This document shows positions 43,681 through 55,965 of a DNA stretch of 64,000 nucleotides, piece by piece. Each line of letters starts with the position of its first letter. Positions within the stretch are counted from its first letter, which is position 1. Under the pieces are notes generated by a model. That model was given only the letters and a program-made list of their open reading frames with translations, was not told where the DNA came from and did no database searches. The position numbers and the translations under genes are program-made. Origin of the DNA: Lasiosphaeris hirsuta (Eukaryota > Ascomycota > Sordariomycetes > Sordariales > Lasiosphaeriaceae); assembly GCA_030549175.1 (NCBI GenBank), contig JAUKUA010000007.1:3906001-3970000 (forward strand). The letters are read 5' to 3'.

Positions 43681-45270
43681 ACCAGACCCGTGTCCGACAT
43701 TAACAGAACTATATGTATTACCTATCAGAAAGGTATCTTCCCAAATGGAGTGTCTTGTGCTAACGCCGTGCCGGAATAATGTTGGGAAGATATCTCGAAA
43801 ACACCCATCTACGGGTCGGATTGCTGAGGCTACCTACCGTCTGGGGTCGGGTGTGGACTACTTTATTTTTCGAGTTTCGAGATGTTCAGGAGGAGGAATT
43901 AGCTTTAGCATGAGTAGCGCCGGTTCTGGGGCTGGGGGAAGGCCTTGGTCAGTCTTAACCAAAGTTACAAAGCACAAGCTATCCATTGGATGAAATGACT
44001 CGTTCTGTAGACGAGATTATCATTAATAACTGTCACACATGCGCCAACGTCTTCCTGACATACCTGTCTTTTTTTTTTTGAAACGTATGGTGCCCATCTA
44101 TGTATAACACGAGGTGATCCCATAGCTCTCTCGTACGGCGAGCTTTTCACCGCACACAACACATGCGTCCTCTGCGGTATCGCTGACTAGATGGTTGTAA
44201 AATATGCATGATAGTAGATAGCTAGGATGGCGGTAATATATCTCCCAAGTGGCTCTCCAGATGCTCCCGTGGGCTCTATTGGTTTGGATATGGGATATGG
44301 CATTCTCGACATATGAACTGGCGTCGATAAATCTGAAGTTCGTGGTGTATCCAGCCGTTCCGGCTTAGGTATAGCTTTCCTGTATTCTGACATTCCCCGA
44401 ATGTGCAAACATAGGGACGCAGGTCTCGGAAAGCATGCCGCCTGAAATAAGAGCAATGGTGTTAGCATAGCCCATCAATCGCTCTCGGTGCTACAGTATG
44501 GCGGGAACTTCCACTGTTCTGTGAGACGAATCTGGGCTCACAAAAGTTACGTTTTTGTACCTCACCCACGTGACATTGCTCACCCTGGCTCAGGCTCGGC
44601 TCAGTCCCTGCTCAGGATTTGCTCAGGCTGGCTCACCTTTGCTTGCCCTGATTGCCATTTCGGCAGGTATGCTGAACTACTCCAACTCTAACCCAGTGTG
44701 CCCAGAATTGGCCAACACGGTGTTACAACCTGTACGGGTGGGTTATATAATGGTTTAGGCAGTATATTGCAACTAGCTAGGCCGACTTTACGAAGACGCA
44801 GAACATGGGGGAAAAGAAAGGTGAAAAGGGTGGCGTCGTGGGAGAGAGCTCTCTTTATTTATATAGTTATGTCGGCCTAATCAGAGGAAGCCAGATGATA
44901 CCAGAGTCGTGGCCTTCATTGTGGGTTAGTGTTGTGGTCCATGTGAACATACCGGCGTTTTTGGGAATGGCTTCATTGAGGGGTTGCCGGTGGGCCCCAT
45001 CGCACCCCACGATCCCATTACCATGGTCGAGGGTCACCGAGGCTACCACAGGGCTCACTCATCCCGTCACACCTGTCGATTACCACACAAAACTTATTGG
45101 TAGTGGTATACAGGCCACCACATGATTTAGGGGTTCAGGGTTTCAAAACGGCCACCCCATACCAGCACACCGGCGCCCTAAATCACTATAGAGCCATATC
45201 CCGATATCCCAAATCTCGCGAACTAAAGTCCGCCCTGTGGTGGTCTCTGGCTCTGCCAGAGACTACACAA
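43681..45270. other. Eroded intergenic DNA, possible LTR-like sequence
   Basis: No gene. A run of diverged GCTCAGG/GCTCACC words lies at 44577-44640. TGTTACAACCTGTACGGGTG followed by GGTTATATAATGG (about 44720-44760) could be the start of a solo LTR, but I cannot define its end. Confidence 0.3.
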
Positions 45271-45324
45271 AGCAATACAATCACACAATTGCAACCCCCA
45301 TCAAAAGTGCAGTGCTTCTAACAG
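45271..45324 (+). repeat. 54-bp direct repeat, copy 1
   Basis: AGCAATACAATCACACAATT...GTGCAGTGCTTCT(A)ACAG is identical to 49777-49830 except for one A/G difference. Confidence 0.9.
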
Positions 45325-45325
45325 G

Positions 45326-45552
45326 GAAAGTCTTTCGGTGGCAGAGGGTCTTGCTAAGATCAGTGAGCTAAATGAAGGACTCAGTTAGGCTCAGAGCAGT
45401 GCAGAGAGTAGTATGGAGGCCCAAGGTAGTGTGGAGAGTGGTGCGTAGGCTCAGGGCAGTCAGACTGTTCAAAAAAACGCCGTAGAGCACCTCCAAGGTG
45501 TAATATCTTTGGTTCTTTGGATCATAACGCTCGTGTATGTAAATCTAGATAG
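45326..45552 (+). pseudogene. Pogo-type transposase C-terminal tail with zinc knuckle, relic
   Basis: With two stops and a frameshift this reads ESLSVAEGLAKISELNEGLS, a Gln/Ser-rich stretch, then KKRRRAPPRCNIFGSLDHNA followed by RVCKSR and TAG. The end matches the Cys-x2-Cys-like knuckle of fungal pogo transposases (usually RCSxCGSLxHNARTC), with the second Cys replaced by Phe. The 54-bp repeat abuts it directly. Confidence 0.55.
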
Positions 45553-45858
45553 TTGTGGTTGGTGGTGTTCTCCTTTGTGGTGTGGTAGGGCTGGCGCTTG
45601 GATCTTTTTGGCAAATCCAGTGGGTGGTGTGGCAAATTGAGTGGTGGATTACGTTATCGTCGGCCCGTCGTCGACAGCGACAGGAATTAGTAACCCAGCC
45701 CCGCTGAGATGCTAGCAGATGTAAACAAGAGGTTACGTTGAGAAGAGCAGCACTTTGTCTACTGGACAGACATGAGGCAGTTTAGGGATACAGCAACTCG
45801 ATTGACGATCTGGGGGAGTTGGCTCAAAACCGCTCGCAAAACAAAAAGCAAACCAACC

Positions 45859-45872
45859 GGGGGGGGGGGGGG
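45859..45872. repeat. Poly-G tract (14 nt)
   Basis: Fourteen G, 73 bp beyond the stop codon of the subtilisin gene. Confidence 0.9.
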
Positions 45873-45944
45873 CTAAACTGGGCGCGTAACATAACGACTC
45901 CCAAACACTTGATAGGTCTAGGCCCACCGACCTCGATCTCGAAC

Positions 45945-47591
45945 CTAAAGCGACACCTGGGACACGGCATCGATAGTCCTCTGCTTCCTATCATCTAGGC
46001 CGGTGATACTGTTCTTATCCGCCAGGATGAGCAGCTCCGACGCGACGCTGAAGGGCGTCTTGTCCACTACCCTTGGGTTGCTGAGGATGGTGGCGGCGAT
46101 GCCTGCAACGTGGGGGCAGGCTGCATTTTTGGTACAATCTACGTCAGCAAAACCCAAGTCCCAAGAGTTGCATGGTGCATGAAAGAAGCCTACCCATGGA
46201 AGTCCCGTTGAGGGTTTCGGTTTCGCTGTTGTTGGGGCCGATCCAGGTCGACTTGATCTGGACGCCAGGGGCGATGATGTCAACCACTATGACCGTGTTC
46301 AGTAGTCTGTCCCTCCCTTTGCCTGTTCGCATTGTCTGGTCTCGCTCTACTTACGTCTTCCGTAGTAGCTGAAGCTTGCGATCTTGTCCTCAATGTCAGA
46401 CGCAGCGACGGTGATAGCGAGCGGGGTGCGAGCCGGCGAAGTTGTCTCGACGTCCCTCTGTGGTGTGTAGCAGCGGTGTGAGCCTGGCACGGACATGGGT
46501 CACACAGACTTTGATCAAGGATAGCTTACCGGCTGGAGCCCCCTCTCTGCGTTGCCCGCAGCACACACAACGACGACACCGGCTCTCACGGCAGCAGATA
46601 CGGTGGCGTCCAAGGGCTCATAAGTAAGGCCCCCGAGGCTGAGGTTGATGACGGACGGCATTTTATGTTCCTTGTACTCGGCAACGACATACTCGATGGC
46701 GGCCATGATGTCAGCATTGGTTGCGCCGGCGCGGTAATCGTCTTGCGGGAGGTCGTTGAAAACCTTGACGCCGACTATGTTGACCTTCTTGGCGATGCCA
46801 TAGTCCTTGGAGCCAATGGTGCCCGCGCAGTGTGTGCCGTGGCCCTGCTTGTCCTCATCGCTGGTGACCGTGTCGCGATACGGCGGCGTTACGAAGATGC
46901 GTTGTCCCTTGGCAGCGCGGCCTTCGAACTGGACGTGTTTGTCGTTGATGCCCGTGTCGAGCACGTAGACGATGACGCCCTCTCCTGCGGCCGCGTCGTC
47001 GTACTTGTACGTGTAAGGGCCTGTGGCACGCACCTTGCCATAATTAGACACGCGAGCGAGACCCCAGGGAACGTTGGGGTTGGTGATGGACGAGACCGCA
47101 CAGTGCTGGTAGAAGAAGACGGGGTCTACCGAGTCAACCTCTGCCAGTTGCTCCAGCTGCTGCTTTGTGGCGTTGTCGAACGAGGCCGAGTAGCCCCGGG
47201 CCTCGTCGAGATTGTACTCGTAACGGACTTGGACGTTGAAACGCGTCGCATCTGCGTTACGGTCCCTCACTGACGACAGGTGGCTGGTTTTGGTGCTCTC
47301 GGAAGCAAAGGCCTTGAGCCTCACGATCCACTGGCCGGGGATGACCCTGGGTGCTAGGGTAGCTTCGGTATCAGCTATTCTGGGCAGGTGATGAGGGATG
47401 AGAGAGGCTTGGGTTGTGCTGTATCGTAAAGCTTGGAGGGTCTGAGGAGTTTGAGAAGCAGATGTTGGGAGCAGGACTCCCAGGCGCACAGGCACCGGGC
47501 CGCGCCTTGCACAGGCCAACAGGCCTATGCTCCAGCCCACCACCACCTTTTCCAGACGCAAGCGCCCACTTCCTAGACCTAGACCTTGCAT
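45945..47591 (-). CDS. Subtilisin-like serine protease, proteinase K type (S8A)
   Basis: Four exons, 47591-46530, 46457-46355, 46286-46194 and 46120-45945, encode 477 aa. All three introns are GT-AG (72, 68 and 73 nt). The last splits the active-site motif, and splicing gives NGTSMACPHVAG. The I9 pro-domain (VIPGQWIVRLK to VDPVFFYQ) is followed by mature AVSSITNPNVPWGLARV. The triad is Asp212 (VYVLDTGIN), His254 (GHGTHCAG) and Ser418; the oxyanion Asn is in VVCAAGNAE. The N-terminus is odd: the first ~50 residues contain no ordinary signal peptide, and VVVGWSIGLLACA is encoded by a dispersed repeat also found at 5484-5580. The start is the first plausible ATG (47591); the longer frame lacks a better one. 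Extracellular proteolysis is expected if it is secreted. Confidence 0.85.
47462..47541 (-). repeat. Dispersed repeat, copy 2, inside the subtilisin N-terminal exon
   Basis: Reverse complement begins GTGGGCTGGAGCATAGGCCT and shares GGCCTGTTGGCCTG and CTGTGCGCCTGGGAGT with 5484-5580. Confidence 0.6.
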
Positions 47592-49776
47592 CTTCTCGAT
47601 AGCAATACAGAACTTTGCTCCCACGACGCCAAATTTGGGGAGGGAAGTTGAAATCCTATAAAAGAAAGGCCCAGCCAGCGCTGCAGCCTTGGCCTCGAGA
47701 AGGAATGTGCGGGAATAGTTCCTTCCTCGCTGATCAACAAACCATATAGCCACTTTTTTAGCCCCGCCATCATGATCTCATGATCCAACTTGAAAAGGTG
47801 ACGCCTTAACTTGACGAATCAAGGAGGCATAGGCTCGCGCGTCTGCTCTTGTGGTAGGCGATATATCACTTCAACAAGTGAGCCCAAGAGTCCAGAACAT
47901 TTGCGACACCGGGTAACAAGCGGACCGGTTCGAGGACCGAGACATAATAAGATAATTGGTCACCAGCGACACGGCTATGCCACCTTTCGGTGCGGCGTCG
48001 TCTAGCCCTAAGCTTGGCGCTCTGTTCCAATCAATCAATCAAATATTACAATACCCGGGCCGGTACTGGGAAGGAGATCTCCGGTGTTATGTGTTGTTTC
48101 GGTGCGGCTTCCTTCAGTCCTGATGTCACACTGCTGAACACACCGTCGGTAAGAAACCCAGGTCGGGGCTAGAAAGTCCACAATCTGACCTTGGGTCACG
48201 ATGAGTAGTGCGACCCGTGGTCACACTTACACCTTGGACCACGCCACGTAGTTGACCCGCAAGAAGACCCGCTTGGCCACACGCGGCGCGGATAATTCGC
48301 ACAAAGAACCACAACACGCGTGGCCAAGCCAACCTGTACCATGGGACTTGGCAAACGCGGGCGCGGCCCGAGAGTAAAGCCTCCAGGAACCCGTTAACGG
48401 CAAAATGGCCGGCCCACGGAGCCACACACCCAACACAGATCAAGCCCAGCCCACTAGTAGCGCCAGGGAGCGCTACAAGGTAAGCGGCTCCACTAGGGTG
48501 TGAGAGATCACGAATGGTAATTCTCGCAGTAAGCGCGATAGTCGAAGCTGACTGACTTGCTGATGCAGCTGGCTCACCAGAGTCTAGCTCCATTGGGGAC
48601 AAGTGCTCGCAATCCTCTTAGCCTTATGCAAGGAGGGAGCGAGAGAACCCCACTTGGTCGAACCCAAGGATGCAGGGCGAGTGTGGCAGCAAGGCAGGAG
48701 GAAGCCAGGGCCTATGGTTCTCCCTGAAAGAGATCATTGGAAGCGCAGAGAAACCAGCTATCTTGTATTTGGCACATAAAAGGAGCAGCGGCAGCCCCGA
48801 TCGGAGGAGGGACCTGGCCATGCCTTCTTCGACAAGACCTTGGAAGAATTTTCAGCTGAACTTCTTGTGAAGCTGAGGGGCTAGAATTAAACACTCTCAA
48901 CCCTCGTTAGCTACTCTTTATCATCCTGTCGCATGATTTGATTCTCTACTACTTTGCGTTGCGACGAACATTCTCGACAGCTCTGAGTCGAACCAACAGC
49001 ATTGCCGAATTAGTTCGTCCCAAGTGTGAAACAGACGTTGAGATTGCACCGTCACGGTAATTGGGAGATTGTTGCTTCTCCCTTAACTGACCTTGACTTA
49101 CACCGAACGTTGTCACACCCTGCACTGGACTGTATCACCTAAACTTGGCGGTTCGACCACGTATCACCCTGTTCTGCTGTGATCTGTTGGAAAGATAGGT
49201 ATTAGGCTATAGCGTTGTTAACGGTAATGGCGTGATTAAGGTGGGTGGATGTTTTGCGTGAAAGGCTAGCATTAGTTGTTTTTAGTTGAGATTGGACACT
49301 TAGACAACCATGTTCATGAGTAAAATTTCAGGCGGCAGCCCAGATACCTATTAGGACACATAGGAGATATGTAGGTAATATACACCAACCCGTGTTTCGT
49401 TCGACGGCGACACCTAATCTAGCTCTAGATGGAGTGTGGTAGCTGAACCCGTCTACTTATCCGATGTTTCTTCTTCATGTACGCTGACAGGTTTATTGCC
49501 CAGAATCAGAGATTTTGCCTTACCTTGAATTCCCCCCCCCCACCCACAACATCCGGTACATAACGCTCAAGATCACGAAATATCGGGTCGAGTCAACACT
49601 AGCTGCGAGGTTTTGCAGAAGCTCCCCTGTCGGATGGAACAGGGTGGAAACTGCTAGAATTAAGGGCGTTAGCATTGCCACGATAGTGGCAATAATAGCC
49701 AACCTTGAGCAAGGCATATAGAGCGGCTGTGTGGCTAGCTAAGCTACTACAAGGACTATCTTAAACTCCTATAAGT
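47592..49776. other. Intergenic, no gene seen
   Basis: No convincing CDS. The frame complement(48126-48593) begins MELDSGEPAASASQSASTIA with plausible codon use, but it has no recognised family and no supporting context. A 10-nt C tract lies at about 49532. Confidence 0.35.
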
Positions 49777-49830
49777 AGCAATACAATCACACAATTGCAA
49801 CCCCCATCAAAAGTGCAGTGCTTCTGACAG
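49777..49830 (+). repeat. 54-bp direct repeat, copy 2
   Basis: Matches 45271-45324 at 53 of 54 positions. It borders the AT-rich, RIP-like patch that follows. Confidence 0.9.
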
Positions 49831-50314
49831 CCCTAAGTACTAAATTAGTAAGTTATATTAATACTACACTCCTGTTTACTAAACCTTTATAAGTACTACT
49901 TAAGGTCCCCGAGAGTTATGCTATTACTTATGTAGTTTATCAAAGTAACCTTAAGTACCCAATAAACCTTTAAAACTTACTTAATTAAGCTAATCTTACT
50001 AAAGGCAGTACTAATTAATTAGTCCAAGGCTAAAGATTTGAGAAGGGGTATAAGCTTAGTGATATTATCCCGAATATCTAAAGTAGCGTCTCTATAACGA
50101 GCTGCCGTTTTAGTCTTCTCTGTCACTTAATGAAGGTCTTGGTTTAACACTAAACGTTGATAGGTTATATGACTTTGTAAAATAAAATATGAAAACTAAG
50201 ATTTCGTCTAAGATCAGTAGAGGGCTAGTCTTTCCGGTCTCCGTTGCATGTCATTTTCCGAGCTTTGTATCCCGTTTTCTAGGCGCCCGAGCTTCTACAT
50301 TCGGCATACTTTGG
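49831..50314. repeat. AT-rich, RIP-like decayed DNA
   Basis: Dense in TA words (TAAGTACTAAATTAGTAAGT, TTAATTAAGC, CTAATTAATTAG) and free of coding sequence, in sharp contrast with flanking GC-rich DNA. This is the texture left by repeat-induced point mutation, but I did not compute RIP indices. Confidence 0.55.
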
Positions 50315-50433
50315 ACATAAGGGAACGACTTGTAGGAAAACTCGGGATCCTATCCGCTCTCCTAGAGATAAGCTAGTGACCGCCTAACTAGTAGTTGGGT
50401 CGGTCATGACTAGTGAATCCCTGGTGTTATACT
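50315..50433 (+). pseudogene. 5S rRNA pseudogene with RIP-type mutations
   Basis: 119 nt aligned without gaps to the 5S gene at 19779-19897. It keeps GGAAAACTCGGGATCC, AGTAGTTGGGTCGGT and GAATCCCTGGTGTT. Most interior differences are C-to-T or G-to-A (for example CCCGTCC to CCTATCC, CCGGTGACC to CTAGTGACC, GACCAGC to GACTAGT), often giving TA. The first ~25 nt are more scrambled, and the end-pairing stem is lost, so it is very unlikely to function. Confidence 0.85.
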
Positions 50434-51832
50434 CCTTTTTTGCACCTAGGCCTCCACTCCGCTTCTCCTTTGGGCCACAAGGTGCCTTGGCATTTCCATC
50501 CCCTGTTATCAGAGACCCTCGCCCCAAACGGGCCCAGACTCGGACACATGGTGCACATCACCGTCAGGCTGCTCAGCAACTCAGCGATCAGACGCGCGGG
50601 GACATCACCAAAGGCGTCGAGGTAGGTAAAAACAAGTCATTGTTCAGTTCTATCCCCGTCCACGATACAAGTAGACGGGCATTGACATGGGTATATCTCC
50701 AGTTCCATCCCCATCCTCATCCCCCGTCTCGTTCGTCTCTCCTCCACTCATTCCTCATTCCCACGGCGGGTGCCCAAGGTATCTGTTCCAACAAGATACC
50801 TCCCATCCATCGACCCAGCTCGACGCGTCGTTCGAGCCAGTTCATTTAACACCGATTGAACCAAACAAACCCCTCAAGCGAAAAGCTCCGCTCCGATTGC
50901 AACAAGGGATATTGAAAAGCTTCGAGAAAAAAGCAGACGCAGGACAAAACAACAGTAGACCGCCCAACCGCAGACGAACTCCTTTGGGTATCCCACCCGA
51001 ACCCCCCGATTTTATTTTGCAAAAGACAAACCCATGACGGACCAAAGAAAAACATCAAACAAAAAGCCAATCCCCTAATCCTCAGCACAGGTCATCCCTG
51101 GTGAGAAACATGCACGTAGACAACGTGTATCCATCGGCAATAATAGTGATCAATGACAACGCTTCTCCCAAACTCCGTTTCCTAATGTCTGTCCCGAATT
51201 CGAACAATATCCATCCTGCCTTGGGAATCCTAAATCAACGCGGGCCAAGAACTTTCTGATGGAAGGGAAGCGAATGTGTGTCTGCCAGAGGCACTGTCGA
51301 AGGATGGACCCGACAGCCGACGATTATTGTGTAGTAATGCATGAATTAAAGAGCAAACGCAAGCGCAGCGAAGAAACTGCAGGGCGCGAGCCCAGAATGC
51401 AGCTTTCTTTTGTGTATGGTGTTGTCTTATCAAGTACTTCCAAGACGGTAGCGGCATAGTGATAGTGACGGGCAAAGGACACGATATATGCCCTGATATT
51501 TTGCCAAGCTGTGGTGCGGGCGATTCGCCTCGGGCAAGTCGGCTTGGCGGCGTAAATATTTGAACAAGTGACAGATGGTAGATGGAGGGACTGAAGAATA
51601 CGATTCCGGACGTGGGCGTCGAACATGAAAGTTCAGTATTCATTATGGCATAACAGTTGCAAAGACGAGAATGCAGATATGGGTATCAAAAGAGTCGACC
51701 AAAACAGCGGACATCGGCCGTAAGCGTATGGCGTTGGGCTAGCCAAAATGCAACTAATTGGTGACGGTGTAACGATGCGGAAGGATTTCGCTTGCGAAAC
51801 AATAATAGCAGCCGGCATTGATGTTCTTAAAA
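50434..51832. other. Intergenic and probable 3' flank of the RasGEF gene
   Basis: No gene seen. The final few hundred bases probably hold the RasGEF 3' untranslated region. Confidence 0.4.
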
Positions 51833-54800
51833 TCAGGCCTGGGTATTTGCTCCCAGCGTATGCAGGCCATGACTTGTGCTGTTGCTCCTCATCCACGCGA
51901 ACATGCCGTTGCTCACAACTGAGGCATTCGAGGGCCCTTCAGTCGGGGTGCGTAGCTGTTGCGCCTCTCGCGGCTCCAGGAGCAGACTCTTCCGGTAATG
52001 AGTTGCCTGAGCGTTGGTACCGGTCTTCTCCTTCTCCCGAACACGACCGATTTGTGCCGTGAGCCATTCTTGAAGATCTGGGACATCAGCAAGCCGATAA
52101 GGAATCTGGAAGCGCTGTAGCTCCCCGATGCTCTTCGCTGTTCGCATGTGCTTGTCGAAGTTGATAACCGTGAGGCCGGTATCGCTCGTCTTGGTGGCCG
52201 GATTGCCAACATCAACGAATGTGAGGTCGGTAAGAAACATGCCCAAGAATGGCAGACACGGCGGGACGTGGTCGTGAAGCCGACCGCGGAGGACCTTGTA
52301 GTTTTGGTTGAACTCGACAATTGACTGCAAGCTCCTCAGCATCTCCTTTCGCTTGACACTGACGTTGTCCCAGGTGATCTTGAGGCGTTTGATGCTTGTG
52401 TCAGTCAGAGCGCATGTGATGGCCATCAAGGCATCGTAGTTGTGAAGCGCTAGGCACTGATGTGCGATTTTGATCCAGTGCTTGATAACCAGGGCCCGCT
52501 TCTTGACCTCTTCGAAATGGAGGATTGTGTCAGCGACGAGGTTTGACAAACCCGTCGTAAAAGCTGACATCGCCTTCACGTTGGGGGCGCCGGTGCCCCC
52601 ATACTTGGTCCATTTTGAGCCCAGAAGTTCGTCTGGCAGGATAGAGCAGAACAGGGCCATTTGCTTGATCGTCAACTGACGTGCGACTTCAAGAGGATCA
52701 AACTCCAGAATGAGAGGGCTGGTGCCACCAGCCTTCCAGTTTGCCAAGGCGGCCAACTGGCCTCTGGCAATGATAGGAGCGGGTATTGGTGTGTCAGCCG
52801 GCATGGATAGTGAAACATAAGTGTTGGTCTTCCCCATCGACGAGACGAGGCGCGGCACCAAGGTGCCATCATTAGACGATACCTTATCGGCTAGATCAAC
52901 AAGGCGTTTGGCTGCTGACGGCAGGACAGAGCTGAGCTTGAACTCGGCAAAGTGCTTGATCAAAGGGAGTGCGTCGTGATCAGTCTCCTCTCGCCAGTGG
53001 GATTCAAGCCAGCCCTTAAAGACGTTGTACGTCCTCAGCCGAACCGGAGCAGCGATATGAGGGGCATCACCCACGTAGTCAAAGCGATCAATGAGTGCCT
53101 CGGCAAATTTTGCGGACGTGCTAAAGAGGCGGAATGTGAGATAAAAGGTCGACACAAACATGGCGTCGGGTGTGGATTCGTGAGTTGTGAGGCGCTCAAC
53201 CAAGGCGGCAAGCGACCCTCCAGTCACTTGGCCTTCTTTGTTGAAGATGAGCTCATGAGCAAATGTTTTCTCGAGGAGCTTCGACTCGACATCATCCTCT
53301 TCTCCTTGATTCAGGGTTTCGGCTATGCTCAGGTCGGATATTGACGGCTGGCTTTTGGGCCCCATCGTAAGATCTGGTGTAGTGGCACGGGTCGAAGTCT
53401 GGGACATCATGCTTGACTCCGAGTCACGGCTGAGATATGTGCTTGCAGAACCGGAGCTGGAAGCCGTCATACTCTCTGATCGGAATGACCGGAACTCGCC
53501 TTCCACCTCAGTGGGCGCTGATGTCTCTGTGGGGCTGTACTCTTCACTCGGGAGCAACGAGGTAGAGATTTTGGGGAGCGGCGGCAATGTGGGCCGGAGG
53601 GAAGAGACCGAGGAAACCATACTGGACGCATTGTCGTCGGCAATAAGCGACTCCGGACGAGATGCTGGCGGCGACATTTGCGGCTCTGGCTTCTCTTCAG
53701 TTGGAGTGGTATCCTGGGGTACGTCAGGTAGTGGCTTGTCTATTGATAGGATTGTGGGCCGTGATACGGCTGCGGGGGGTACGGAGACGGTGGTGGAAGC
53801 TGTCGGGGTCTCTGACACGCTTGAATCTGCGATGCTGGCTGTGTCGGTAGTGTTCGAGGTGCGCCGCTCCTGCGGAATGCAGTCAAGGGCTGAGAGATCA
53901 AACTCGACTCCGAAATTGCTGTCATCGAATTCAAACTCGAAATCTCCGATCCGTTCAATGACCCACTTCGTCTTCGCGACACACTCACCTGTGGCCTTAA
54001 CACAGCCAGTGGCCGCTCCTAGCAAGCGCCCGTTATCTTGGGGCATGATCAGGTCGTCCATGTCCGGCCCGGCGTTTGTGAGTATGTCGCGTGCTGTGTG
54101 CACAAGGTCTTGGATGCGGTCGTACATCGTGGAACGAGAGAAGTTCAGGGCCTCAACACTGAGCGAATTGTGAGAGCAGACAACATCAATCACAACCAGA
54201 AGCTCGCCCCCCGATGTCGCCGACTGCTTGATTGCGAGGGCGAGGTGAGGCCGTGATTGGGATTGGACCTGTAGTCGTCCAATGAAAGAGCTGAGGCGTG
54301 ACAGGAAAAGATCATGGCAAGAGGTGAGGCGCTCCGAGACCAGATTCTGCGGCTGCGAGAGCGGCGAAGGACCTGCCAGGCTGACACGGTGCTGAATTGC
54401 TGATGACAGTCGGTTGACTTGTCCGGGGCTGCCCTGAGACAGACGGTGCACATTTGTACCCAGCGAGTAAACGGCCGACAAACGCTTGTTGGTAGGGGGC
54501 GGGTTCCGTGTCACCTCGCTTGCTTCCGGCGGAGCCGGCTCGGCAACGTCCCCGTTTTCGCCTGCGCGGGTGTCTGCAGCACTGGCCGTGGCTTGGCTGT
54601 TGTTGAAGGCAGTCGAGTCCGCTGGTGGCGTTGGTGGTACGTAGGATTCCTCCAACAAAGTCCCCATTATTCCAATTGCCGATGCCCGCGCTCTTCTGTC
54701 GTCTTCGAGGATATCCAAAAACCTCACCCCCTTGGTTACAATCCTGAACGCTTTGAGAATCATTTCATCGACGATGTTGTTAATCTCATCCTCGGGGTCG

Positions 54801-55541
54801 ACCATTCTCTGGACTTCTTGCAGCCGCTTTGCGGTTTTTACCAACGAAGAGAGCTCCGAAAGTAGTGACTTCCGACTTCGCCGAAGTCCTTCGTGTCGCT
54901 GTACAATTGCCGACTCCCTTGTCAAACAGTGTGTGCGCTCCTGTGCGATTGTCAGTTCACATTATCCCTGTCTTCAGATACGCCGCACTGCATCCTACCA
55001 ATAGATAACGGACGCCAGCAATAATGCCCTTCATGAACTCCTGGTTGCCAAACATCTCGCTGTCATTGATCGAGGTGCTACGCATCAGATCCCAAAAGTT
55101 GAGTAGCGATTTGAGGAGGTTCCTCATCTCGTCCGGGTCGTAGGCCTCGCAGTAGTTCGTCGGAAGCCACCCCCTGGCTCCCGATACCAGCAAGGTGCCG
55201 TCGGCCCAGCCATTGGTGTGAATCGAGTGTACCAAGATAACATCCCCTTCGTTTAATGGTAAGGTCACGGTCGAGTCGGTTATGACATAGCTAGGCTGGA
55301 ACGGATAGAAGGCTCGCAGGAAGTTGTGGAAGATGGGGTTGGCGACGTTACCCGCAGACGCATTGAGGTCTTCTTGCGAGCCATTAGGTGTCGTCGGAGG
55401 AGTCATTTGCGACTGCGAGTAACGGTTCGAAGATGCAGCCGAGCCAGAGTCATGGTCCAGCCTATCTGCCCTCCCTTTCTGGATGGTGAGAGGCGCCACC
55501 TGAAGGCTCGATCGCATTGGCTCGCCACTCAGCATTGCCAT
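51833..55541 (-). CDS. CDC25-type Ras guanine-nucleotide exchange factor (SH3-RasGEFN-RasGEF)
   Basis: Two exons, 55541-54999 and 54940-51833, give 1216 aa; the intron is 58 nt (GTAGGA...CACAG). The protein loads Ras with GTP at membranes, upstream of cAMP and morphogenesis signalling. It has an SH3 domain at 76-135 (RAFYPFQPSY, LPLNEGDVILV, GWADGTLL, GARGWLPTNYCE), a Ser/Thr/Pro-rich middle, RasGEF_N near 750-880 (GSLAALVERLTTHES, FVSTFYLTFRLF) and the catalytic domain about 930-1160 (LTIKQMALFCSILPDELLGS, ALVIKHWIKIAHQCLALHNY, HDHVPPCLPFLGMFLTDLTF). The ATG at 55541 is the first in the open stretch, but the frame continues upstream (SRDHSAYVSPHDHPAA) to a possible acceptor near 55585, so a short 5' exon may be missing. 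Confidence 0.92.
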
Positions 55542-55951
55542 TGCTGCCGGGTGGTCGTGTGGAGAAACATAGGCTGAGTGATCGCGACTGGACTCCGGTC
55601 AAGTCCTCCAGCCGGGTTGCCGTCGAGTTCCCGGTGTGTATCCAATAGTTTGTGCCGGTGCTGACGTCGGTTCAAAGAAATAGCGTTTTCAGCAGTCCGA
55701 TGGAGCAAGCTCCACCTCAGCGCCTTCGCAAGTAAGCCGACAATGCTGACTGATACCCAATGGCTTCAAAATTTGGTCCAAAATGTTGAGGGCGTTCCTT
55801 TCAGTTTGCTGTTCAAGTTGTCGAGACTAGCAGACAAGACCGTCAGCTGGAGGTCGGGGGGGGACACTTGATCCCACGGAAGGTGGCGGGTTTGTTTTGG
55901 TGACCAGAAAGGGTGTGCATCTGAGGAATGGAGGGAGAATGATATGATAGA

Positions 55952-55965
55952 GGGGGGGGGGGGGG
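55952..55965. repeat. Poly-G tract (14 nt)
   Basis: Fourteen G upstream of the RasGEF gene. Confidence 0.9.

Noticed and set aside
47930..47960. tRNA-like B box (GGTTCGAGGACC)
   Set aside because: No A box or cloverleaf can be formed around it. I found no tRNA gene in the window.
48126..48593. Minus-strand 156-codon frame beginning MELDSGEP
   Set aside because: No homology I can name, no promoter or intron signals, sits in an eroded region.
53325..54173. 282-codon plus-strand frame opposite the RasGEF
   Set aside because: Antisense to the low-complexity Ser/Thr-rich middle of the RasGEF; Val/Gly/Ser-rich with no domain.
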